34,036 nt of DNA, from assembly GCF_016082275.1 (NCBI RefSeq), contig NZ_MOWM01000073.1, forward strand, positions 1 to 34,036, given 5' to 3'. Source of the DNA: Variovorax sp. E3 (GTDB lineage: Bacteria; Pseudomonadota; Gammaproteobacteria; Burkholderiales; Burkholderiaceae_C). Below, piece by piece: positions 17,237 through 25,500 of this stretch (positions within the stretch are counted from its first letter, which is position 1; the number at the start of each line of letters is the position of its first letter). The position numbers were made by a program, and so were the translations under genes. The notes beneath the pieces were generated by a model. It made no database searches. It had not been told where the DNA came from and worked only from the letters and a program-made list of their open reading frames with translations.

Positions 17237-18789
17237 GCGACGCGGCCTTGCCCGCGCGCACCCCGGATGCGCGGGGGCCGCAACCCGTCGAAGTCGCGCT
17301 GCTGGCCAGCGTGTTCGTGGTCGCCGCCTGCGGGCTGGTCTACGAACTGAGCGCGGCCGCGCTGAGCAGCTACCTGCTCGGCGACTCGGTGCTGCAGTTC
17401 AGCACCATCATCGGCACCTACCTGTTCGCGATGGGCGTGGGCTCCTGGCTCTCGCGCTACTTCGATCGCCAGCTGCCGGCGCACTTTCTTCGCATCGAGC
17501 TGATGGTCGCGCTGATCGGCGGCGCGCTGCCGGCGATCCTGTTCCTGGCCAATGCCTATGTGCCGGGCGCCTTCCGGCTGCTGCTGTACGGCCTCGTGAT
17601 GGTCGTAGGCACGCTCGTGGGCCTGGAGATTCCGCTGGTGATGCGCATCCTGAAGCGCAACATCGTGCTCAAGAACCTGGTGTCGCAGGTGCTGACCTTC
17701 GACTACCTCGGCGCGCTCGCCGTGTCGGTGGCGTTCCCGCTCATCCTGGTGCCGCAGCTGGGCATGATCCGCACCGGCCTGCTGTTCGGCTTCATGAACG
17801 CCGCAGTGGCGGTGTGGGCGCTATGGCTGTTCCGCCATGAACTGCGCCGCATCGGCGCGCATGCACTGGCCTGCTTCCTGTCGCTGGCCGCGCTGCTCGC
17901 GGGCTTTGTCTGGGCCGACCACATCACCACGCTGGCCGAAGACAAGTTCTACCAGGACCACATCGTGTTCAGCGCCACCTCGCCCTACCAGCGCATCGTG
18001 GTCACGCGCGGGCTGCTCGGGCACCGGCTGTTCCTGAACGGCAACCTGCAGTTCGCCGAGCGCGACGAGTACCGCTATCACGAGGCGCTGGTGCACCCGG
18101 TGATGGCCGCGCAAGGCGCGCCGAAGAAGGTCGCGGTGCTCGGCGGCGGCGACGGCATGGCCGTGCGCGAAATCCTCAAGTACCCGTCGGTCGAGTCGGT
18201 CACGCTTGTGGAGCTCGACCCGAACATGACCAAGCTCTTCACCGAGCATGAAACGCTGGCCACGCTCAACGGCCATTCGCTCTCGTCGCCCAAGGTGAAG
18301 ATCGTCAACACCGACGCCTTCCAGTGGCTGCAGCAGCCCGGCGACATGTTCGACGTGATCGTGGTCGACTTCCCCGACCCGACCAACTTCGCCATCGGCA
18401 AGCTCTACACCAACAGCTTCTACGCGCTGCTCGAAAAGCGCCTGTCGGCCAGCGGCTACGCGGTGATCCAGACCACCTCGCCGCTGGTGGCGCGCAAGAG
18501 CTACTGGACCGTGGCGACCACCATCGAATCGGTGGGCCTCACGGCCACGCCGTACCACGCGCACGTGCCCAGCTTCGGCGAGTGGGGCTACATCATCGCG
18601 AGCCGCCGGCCGTACCGCATGCCCGATGCGCTGCCGCCGGGCCTGCGCTTCCTGTCGCCTTCCACGCTGCCGCTGATGTTCGACTTTCCGCTCGACATGG
18701 CGCGCGTGCCCACCGAAGTGAACCGGCTGTCGAACCAGATCCTCGTCACCACCTATGAGCAGGAGTGGGGCAAGGTCATGGCGCACTAG
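17233..18789 (+). CDS. Multipass membrane aminopropyltransferase (spermidine-synthase-like)
   Basis: 518 residues. The N-terminal half has about seven hydrophobic helices (from VEVALLASVFVVAACGLVYE to HALACFLSLAALLAGFVWAD). The C-terminal half (about 270-500) is a spermidine-synthase-like Rossmann fold: YQRIVVTR, LFLNGNLQFAERDEYRYHEA, VLGGGDGMAVREILKYP (Gly304-Gly308), LVELDPNMTKLF and VVDFPDP (Asp379, Asp382). Soluble SpeE enzymes move an aminopropyl group from decarboxylated SAM to putrescine, using these Asp residues. Membrane-fused forms are annotated as polyamine aminopropyltransferases, but their substrate is mostly untested. I chose TTG at 17233 because it overlaps the DUF350 stop and keeps the first helix; no ATG occurs until inside helix 2. 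No SAM decarboxylase gene is in the window. Confidence 0.86.
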   Translation: MSDAALPARTPDARGPQPVEVALLASVFVVAACGLVYELSAAALSSYLLGDSVLQFSTIIGTYLFAMGVGSWLSRYFDRQLPAHFLRIELMVALIGGALPAILFLANAYVPGAFRLLLYGLVMVVGTLVGLEIPLVMRILKRNIVLKNLVSQVLTFDYLGALAVSVAFPLILVPQLGMIRTGLLFGFMNAAVAVWALWLFRHELRRIGAHALACFLSLAALLAGFVWADHITTLAEDKFYQDHIVFSATSPYQRIVVTRGLLGHRLFLNGNLQFAERDEYRYHEALVHPVMAAQGAPKKVAVLGGGDGMAVREILKYPSVESVTLVELDPNMTKLFTEHETLATLNGHSLSSPKVKIVNTDAFQWLQQPGDMFDVIVVDFPDPTNFAIGKLYTNSFYALLEKRLSASGYAVIQTTSPLVARKSYWTVATTIESVGLTATPYHAHVPSFGEWGYIIASRRPYRMPDALPPGLRFLSPSTLPLMFDFPLDMARVPTEVNRLSNQILVTTYEQEWGKVMAH

Positions 18790-18796
18790 CCTGGCC

Positions 18797-20440
18797 ATGC
18801 AGCGTCGCGAATTCCTCGGCGTGGCGGCAGGTGCGGCGGGCGCTCTCGCGCTCGCCGGCTGCGAAGCGCCGCCTCCGCCCATCGAAGGCGGCTTCACCGG
18901 CATCGACGTCACGCGCGGCCACGCGATGCGTGACGGCGCGCTGAAAAGCGCGGCGCCCGCCGTGGTGAAGCGCACGCGCGTCGTCATTGCCGGCGGCGGC
19001 GTCGCGGGCCTCGCGGCGGCGCGCGGGCTTCGCCTTGCGGGCATCGAAGACTTCGCACTGCTCGAACTCGAAGACACCGCCGGCGGCAATGCGCGCGGCG
19101 GCATGGTCAACGGCATCGCCTGCCCGCTCGGCGCCCACTACCTGCCGGTGCCCGGCGACGACGCGCGCGAGGTGCAGGACCTGCTCGAGGAACTCGGCCT
19201 GCGCCGCCGCGTGGCGGGCCGCTGGGAATACGACGAGATCACGCTTTGCCACAGCCCGCAGGAACGGCTGTTCTTCCACGGCGAATGGCAGGACGGCCTC
19301 TTGCCCGTGCATGGTGTCGGCGAGGGCACGCTCGCGCAGTACCGCAAGTTCGCGCAGCGCATCGACGCGCTGCAGCACGCGGCGCACTTCGCCATTCCCA
19401 CGCTCAAGGTCGCGGTCACGCCCGAGCTTCTGGCGCTCGACGCGCTGAGCTTCGCGCGCTGGCTCGACAGCGAGGGCTTCAGCGACGCGCACTTGCGCTG
19501 GTACCTCGACTACTGCTGCCGCGACGACTACGGCGCCGGCATCGACCACGTGTCGGCCTGGGCCGGCATTCACTACTTCGCAAGCCGCCACGGCTTTCAT
19601 GCGCCCGGCGACCCGACCGGCAGCGTCAACGACTCGAGCCCCGAGCGCGACGGCATCCTCACCTGGCCCGAGGGCAACGGCTGGCTCACGAAGCAGCTGG
19701 CCAAGCCGCTCGGCGACCGGTTGCGCACGGGCCAGGTCGTCACGCGCATCGCCGACGTGCGCGGCGGCGTCGAGGTCGACGTGTGGGACGCGGCCACGAA
19801 ATCGCTGGTGCGCTGGCAGGCCGAGCGCTGCATCGTCGCGCTGCCGGTGTTCATCGCCGCGCGCGTGGTCGAGAACCCGCCGCAGGTGCTGAAGAACGCC
19901 GCCGCCCATGTGCGCTACGCGCCCTGGCTCGTGGCCAACATTCACCTGCGCGGCCCGCTCGCCGACCGGCACGGCGCCGCGCCCAGCTGGGACAACGTGG
20001 TCTACGGCACGCGCGGCCTCGGCTATGTCGACGCGCGCCACCAGACGCTCGACCCCACGCCGCGCGGCACCGTGCTCAGTTGGTACCGCCCGCTGGGCCC
20101 GAGCCAGTACGACACCACCGATGGCCGCCGCCTGCTGCTCGACCGCCCGTGGACCGGCTGGCGCGACGACCTGCTCGCCGAGCTGTCGGTGCCGCACCCC
20201 GACCTGCCCGCGCTCGCCACGCGTATCGAGATCACGCGCTACGGGCACGCCATGTCCATTCCCGGCCCGGGCCTGCTCGCGCAGATCGGCTCGCAGCACA
20301 GCGCGCCCGATGCGGCGCATCGCGGCAGCGTCGTCGCGGGGCGGCTGTCCTTCGCGCATGCGGACTGGTCGGGCTATTCGATCTTCGAGGAAGCATTCAC
20401 GCGCGGCCACGTCGCGGGTACGGACGCGGCCACGGCATGA
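18797..20440 (+). CDS. Tat-exported FAD-dependent amine-oxidase-like lipoprotein
   Basis: 547 residues. The start MQRREFLGVAAGAAGALALA followed by GC combines a twin-arginine motif with a lipobox (LAGC, Cys22), so it is probably folded with FAD, exported by Tat and lipid-anchored. The dinucleotide fold is VVIAGGGVAGLAAARGLRLA (glycines from residue 65) with ELEDTAGGNARGG, typical of the flavin amine oxidase/phytoene-desaturase group. The C-terminal FAD motif is VVAGRLSFAHADWSGYSIFE EAFTRG. The amine-oxidase-like fold next to an aminopropyltransferase suggests a polyamine-type substrate, but that is inference. The ATG is 7 nt after the previous stop, and the next gene overlaps by ATGA. Confidence 0.84.
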   Translation: MQRREFLGVAAGAAGALALAGCEAPPPPIEGGFTGIDVTRGHAMRDGALKSAAPAVVKRTRVVIAGGGVAGLAAARGLRLAGIEDFALLELEDTAGGNARGGMVNGIACPLGAHYLPVPGDDAREVQDLLEELGLRRRVAGRWEYDEITLCHSPQERLFFHGEWQDGLLPVHGVGEGTLAQYRKFAQRIDALQHAAHFAIPTLKVAVTPELLALDALSFARWLDSEGFSDAHLRWYLDYCCRDDYGAGIDHVSAWAGIHYFASRHGFHAPGDPTGSVNDSSPERDGILTWPEGNGWLTKQLAKPLGDRLRTGQVVTRIADVRGGVEVDVWDAATKSLVRWQAERCIVALPVFIAARVVENPPQVLKNAAAHVRYAPWLVANIHLRGPLADRHGAAPSWDNVVYGTRGLGYVDARHQTLDPTPRGTVLSWYRPLGPSQYDTTDGRRLLLDRPWTGWRDDLLAELSVPHPDLPALATRIEITRYGHAMSIPGPGLLAQIGSQHSAPDAAHRGSVVAGRLSFAHADWSGYSIFEEAFTRGHVAGTDAATA

Positions 20441-21564
20441 GCACGCGCATGAAGACGCTGGTGCTCGGCGGCTACGGCAACTTCGGCGCGCGCATCTGCC
20501 GCGCGCTGGCTGGCGACGCGAACATCGCGCTGCTGGTGGCCGGGCGCGATGCGCGGCGCGCCACCGCATTCGCCGAAACGCTCGGTGGCGGCGCGCGCGG
20601 CGTGCGCATCGACGTGCAGGCGCCCGATCTCGCGGGCACGCTGCGCCAACTCGGCGTTGCGCTCGTGATCCACACCGCCGGCCCGTTCCAGAACCAGGAC
20701 TACCGCGTGCCGCAAGCCGTCGCGGCGGCGGGCGCGCACTACATCGACCTGGCCGACGGCCGCCGCTTCGTGTGCGACTTTCCGGCCGCGCTCGACACGG
20801 CGTTTCGCGACGCCGGCCGCACGGGCATCAGCGGCGCCAGCACGGTGCCGGCGCTGTCGTCCGCCGTGGTGGACCATCTGGCGAACGGCTGGCAGGGCAT
20901 CGGCGGCATCGACATCTGCATCGCCCCCGCGCAAGGCGCGCCGCGCGGCGAGGCCACGCTGGCCGGCGTGCTCGCCTACTGCGGCGCGCCGATCCGCGTC
21001 TGGCAGCACGGCCGCTGGACCGAGCAGCCCGGCTGGGCGAACCCGGTGAAGGTCGCGTTCGCGCGCATGAAGCCGCGCCGTGGCGCGCTCTGCGACATTC
21101 CCGATCTCGAACTCTTTCCCGCGCGCTATGCGGGCGTGCAGTCGGTCATGTTCCGTGCCGCGCTCGAAGTCGGGCTCTCGCAGCAGGCCTTCGCGTTCCT
21201 GGCCTTCCTGCACCGCCAGGGCCTGCTGCCCGCGCCGCAAAAGCTGGCGCCGCTGCTGCATTCGACGGGCCGCGTGTTCGATGCGCTCGGCACCGCGCTG
21301 GGTGGCATGGTCGTGCGTGTCGAGGGCACCGACGCAACGGGCCGCGCCGCGCGCCGCGCCTGGCACATTGCCGCCGACGACAACCACGGCCCAGAGATCC
21401 CCTGCATGGCCGCGATCCTGCTGGCCCGCCGCCTCGCGCGCGGCGAGGCGTTGCCGGTTGGCGCACACGCCTGCGCCGGCCTGCTCACCCTCGCGGCGTT
21501 CGACCCCGAGTTCGCGCGCTGGGGCATGGTGACGGACGTGATCGACGAAGGCGCCGCCGCATGA
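20437..21564 (+). CDS. Saccharopine-dehydrogenase-like NAD(P)-binding protein
   Basis: 375 residues. The N-terminal Rossmann motif is VLGGYGNFGARICRAL (residues 9-24), followed by AGRDARRA, the usual NADP-preferring pattern. VIHTAGPFQNQDYRVPQAVA and AGAHYIDLADGRRFV are hallmark strings of the saccharopine dehydrogenase NADP-binding family. The middle and C-terminal parts (GISGASTVPALSSAVVDHLA; ADDNHGPEIPCMAAILLARR) are common in uncharacterised members. It is cytoplasmic and probably a dehydrogenase or reductase; true saccharopine is unlikely to be the substrate. Its ATG overlaps the FAD-enzyme stop and its stop overlaps the next ATG. Confidence 0.82.
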   Translation: MSTRMKTLVLGGYGNFGARICRALAGDANIALLVAGRDARRATAFAETLGGGARGVRIDVQAPDLAGTLRQLGVALVIHTAGPFQNQDYRVPQAVAAAGAHYIDLADGRRFVCDFPAALDTAFRDAGRTGISGASTVPALSSAVVDHLANGWQGIGGIDICIAPAQGAPRGEATLAGVLAYCGAPIRVWQHGRWTEQPGWANPVKVAFARMKPRRGALCDIPDLELFPARYAGVQSVMFRAALEVGLSQQAFAFLAFLHRQGLLPAPQKLAPLLHSTGRVFDALGTALGGMVVRVEGTDATGRAARRAWHIAADDNHGPEIPCMAAILLARRLARGEALPVGAHACAGLLTLAAFDPEFARWGMVTDVIDEGAAA

Positions 21565-21941
21565 CGCGCGCCGCCGGCGAGACAGACGGCCTGCTGCGCG
21601 CGAGCCTCGTTGCCGTATGGCTTTTCACCGCCGTCGCCAGCCTCGTCGAGCTGAACGGCCAGAGCCGCGAAGTGCTGGCGGCGGCGGGCATCGCATCGCC
21701 GTCGTGGCTGGTGCAGCTGTTGATCGTCGGCGGTGCCGCGGCGGACCTGCTCGTCGGCATCGCGCTGTGGCGCTGGCCGGGCCGCGCCAGCTACGCCGCC
21801 GCACTCGCGCTGATGCTTGCAATGACCTTCGTCGCGACCGTACTCCAGCCCTCCCTGTGGCTGCACCCGCTCGGCCCGCTGCTCAAGAACCTGCCCATCG
21901 CCGCCCTGCTCTGGCACCTTTACCGACGCGCGACGCCATGA
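21561..21941 (+). CDS. DoxX-like small membrane protein
   Basis: 126 residues with four predicted helices (LLRASLVAVWLFTAVASLVE, WLVQLLIVGGAAADLLVGIA, ASYAAALALMLAMTFVATVL and a C-terminal PLLKNLPIAALLWHLYRR). The layout of helix, gap, GGAAADLLVGIALW, and LGPLLKNLPIAALLW resembles DoxX-like proteins of about 125 residues. Function unknown. It starts on an ATGA overlap with the saccharopine-dehydrogenase-like gene and ends in another with the DUF2269-like gene. Confidence 0.72.
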   Translation: MTRAAGETDGLLRASLVAVWLFTAVASLVELNGQSREVLAAAGIASPSWLVQLLIVGGAAADLLVGIALWRWPGRASYAAALALMLAMTFVATVLQPSLWLHPLGPLLKNLPIAALLWHLYRRATP

Positions 21942-22414
21942 ACACCTACCTCGTCCTCAAGTGGCTGCACATCGTCTCCAGCGTGCTGATGGTCGGCACC
22001 GGGCTGGGGTCGGCGTTCTACATGTTCTTCACCAACCGCAGCGGCAGCGTGCCCGCGCAGGCGGTGGTGAGCCGGCTGGTGGTGCGCGCCGACTGGTGGT
22101 TCACCACGCCCACCGTCATCCTGCAGCCCGCCACCGGCTTCGCGCTCGCGCACATGGCCGGCTGGCCGATGTCGACGCCGTGGCTTGCGGTGTCGCTGGG
22201 GCTGTTCGTGTTCGCGGGCCTGTGCTGGCTGCCGGTGGTGTGGCTGCAGATCCGCATGGCCGCGCTCGCCGCGCAGGCGCTCCGTGACGCCGCGCCGCTG
22301 CCGCCGCTGTATGCGCGCTACCAGCGCTATTGGGAACTGCTGGGTTATCCGGCCTTCGTGGCGATGGTCGTGGTGTTCTATCTGATGGTGAACAAGCCGC
22401 AGTTGCCGTTCTGA
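21938..22414 (+). CDS. DUF2269-like membrane protein
   Basis: 158 residues with four transmembrane helices. The start YLVLKWLHIVSSVLMVGTGL and the ADWWFTTPTVILQPATGFAL segment with a conserved His and WW pair are typical of DUF2269 integral membrane proteins. Function unknown. The ATG overlaps the stop of the DoxX-like gene. This is the last gene of the tight operon; the next gene starts 128 nt downstream with its own strong ribosome-binding site. Confidence 0.78.
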   Translation: MNTYLVLKWLHIVSSVLMVGTGLGSAFYMFFTNRSGSVPAQAVVSRLVVRADWWFTTPTVILQPATGFALAHMAGWPMSTPWLAVSLGLFVFAGLCWLPVVWLQIRMAALAAQALRDAAPLPPLYARYQRYWELLGYPAFVAMVVVFYLMVNKPQLPF

Positions 22415-22542
22415 GGCGGCGCGGCGCGCACCCTGCGAATGCCTCCTGTGCACTTTTCACGAAGACTTCACACACAGCGCCATCCCTTCACAGAGCGCCA
22501 GCAAACTGCCAGGCGCCAACAAAAGACATCGGGGGAGCTTCC

Positions 22543-25500
22543 ATGCTTCAAGTCGCCAATCGAAAACTCGCGTCGCTGAGCGACGTGCTCTTCTCAGGAC
22601 TGGGCCGCGTGCTCGGCTTCCTGCGTCCACTGGCCCGTGGGCTCATCGGTTCCTGGCGACCCCCGGGGTGGCTGCGCATCGCGGGCGCCTTCGTGCTGCT
22701 CGGCCTGCAGTGGCTGCAGCAGCGGCTCGCCTGGCTGTTGCTGCTCCTGCTGCTCCTGGCGGGCGCGTGGCTTGCCAGCCCGCAGATCATGAAGTGGTGG
22801 CACGGCCTCACGCCCGACCGCGTCGAACCCGTCGTGGCCACGGCCAAGATCGCGCCGCCGCAGCGCACGCAGATCGAGTTCGACAAGGGGCCCAACCCCT
22901 TCGTCATGGGTTTTTCCGCCTCCGTCGCGCCCATCGAGCGCATCGGCAAGGAAGCGACCGGCATCACCATCGAGCCCGCCATCGCCGGCCACTGGACGTG
23001 GATCAAGCAGGACCGGCTCGAATTCCAGCCCACGCAAGACTGGCCCATCGGCCAGCCCTACAAGGTGCAACTCGCCCGCAACGCGCTCGCGCCGCACATC
23101 GAGATGGAACTGCGCAAGTACGAGTTCACCTCCCCCGAATTCACCGCCCAGATCGCCGGCGCCGAGTTCTATCAAGATCCCGTGCAGGCCAACGTGCGCC
23201 GCGCCCTCTTCCAGGTGCGCTTCTCGCACCCCGTCAACACGGCCGAGTTCGAAAAGCGCCTGGTGCTGACCTACGACCAGGCCTGCAGCAGCTCGTTCTT
23301 CAGCGTGGGCAAGTGCGCCAGCGAGAAGTTCACCGTGAGCTACGACAAGCTGCGCCTGAACGCCACGCTGCAGTCCGAGCCCCTGCCCGTTCCCGAGAAG
23401 ACGCGCCCCGTGGTGCTCAGCCTCACGGCCGGCACCGTCGCGCAGAAGGGCGGCCCGGCGCAGCGCGGCGACATCTCGCGCGCGGTCGACATCCCCGGCC
23501 TCTTCAGCCTGGCCATTGCCAGCGTCGAGCCCACCATCGTCACCGGTGAGAACGGCGAGCCCGAGCACGTGATGCACGTCACCGCCTCGATGCCGGTGCA
23601 CGAGCGCGAAATGGCGCGCGTGGTGCAGGCCTGGCTGCTGCCCGCCACCGAAGAAGCCAAGGGCGACGCCGACGAGAAGTTCGACTGGTCCGCCAACGCC
23701 GCGAAGATCACCGACGCCGTGCTGCGCCGCGCCAGGAAGATCAACCTGCAGCCCATTGCCAGCGAACGCGAAGTGACCGAACTCGTCAGCTTCCGCATGC
23801 CCCAGGCCGAGGGCGGCCGCTACCTGCTGGTGCGCGTGGCCAAGGGCCTGAAGACGCCCGGTGGCTACCAGCTCGGCGCCTCGCGGCAAGACGTGGTGCT
23901 GCTCAAGACCTTCGCGCCCGAACTCACCATCATGAGCCAGGGCTCGCTGCTCGCGCTGTCGGGCGAACGCAAGCTGCCGATCCTCGTGCGCGACCTGCCC
24001 GGCATCCGCCTGGAAATCGGCCGCCTGCTGCCGCAGCAGCTGCAGCACCTGGTGACGCAGACCAACGGCGACTTCGCGCACCCGCAGTTCTACGGCGGCC
24101 TGCAGTCGGACAACCTGGTCGACCGCTTCCAGAAGGAGATCCCGCTCAGCATTCCCGCCGGCAAGGCGCACTACGAAACCGTCGACTTCGCCGAGTACCT
24201 GCGCAGCGACGTGGCCGACCGGCGCGGTGTGTTCCTGCTCAAGGTGCAGGGTTACGACCCCGCGGCCAAGAAAGAGAAGGTGCCCGAGGGCGACGCCGAG
24301 CAGGCGCAGTCCGAAGAAGAACAACAGGGCCAGTCCGAATCCGACCAGGAAGGCAATTCCGAAAGCGGCAACCCCGCCGACCAGAAGGACCAGCGCCTGG
24401 TGCTCGTCACCGACCTGGGCATCGTCGCCAAGAAGTCGCTCGACGGCACGCGCGACGTGTTCGTGCAGAGCATCGCCAGCGGCCAGCCCGTGGCCGGTGC
24501 GCTGGTCGAGGTGTGGGGCCGCAACGGCATGATCGTCGCTTCGCAGGCCACCGACGCCACCGGCGCCGCGAAGCTGCCCAACCTGGCGGGCTTCCAGCGC
24601 GAGAAGGCACCCGTGGTGCTGGTGGTGCGCAAGGACGGCGACCTGAGCTTCCTGCCCTTCAACCGCACGGACCGCACGCTCGACATCTCGCGCTTCGACG
24701 TCGGCGGCCTGCGCGCGGCCGGCGTGCCGAACCAGATGACGGCCTATGTGTTCAGCGACCGCGGCATCTACCGCCCCGGCGACACCATGCACATCGCGAT
24801 GATGGTCAAGGCCGGCAACTGGGCCACGTCGCTGCGCGACCTGCCGCTGGAGGCCGAGATCATCGACGCGCGCGGCCTCAGCGTGCGCCGCGAAAAGCTC
24901 AAGCTCGGCCCCGGCGGCGCCGCGGAAATCGCCCACACCACGCAGGACAGCTCGCCCACCGGCAACTACACCGTCAACCTCTACCTGCCGCGCGAGTCGT
25001 CGCCTGGCGCGCCCGAGGTCGAGGGCCTGCTGATCGGCAGCACCACGGTGAAGGTGCAGGAGTTCCTGCCCGACCGCACCAAGGTCACGGCCAAGCTCAG
25101 CAGCGAGATCGCCGAGGGCTGGGTCAAGCCCAAGGACCTGAAGGCGCTCATCGACGTGCAGAACCTCTTCGGCACGCCCGCGCCCGACCGCAAGGTCGAG
25201 GGCACGCTCACCCTGAGCCCCGGCTTCCCGGTGTTCCGCGCGTTCACCGACTACGCCTTCTTCGACCCGCAGCGCGCCGCCGAGAAACAGGTCGACGACC
25301 TGGGCAGCGTGCAGACCAGCGCCGAAGGCAAGGCCGAGTTCGACCTGCGCCTGTCGCGCTTCGACGCCGCCACCTACCAGGTGCACGTGCTGGCCAAGGC
25401 CTTCGAGCCCGAGGGCGGGCGCAGTGTGTCGGCCGAGGCGCAGACGCTGGTCAGCGACATGCCCTACCTCGTGGGCGTGAAGGTCGACGGCGACACCAGC

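Noticed and set aside
22467..22500. Imperfect direct repeat TTCACACACAGCGCCA / TTCACAGAGCGCCA before the macroglobulin gene
   Set aside because: Two short copies only; could be a regulator site but could well be chance.
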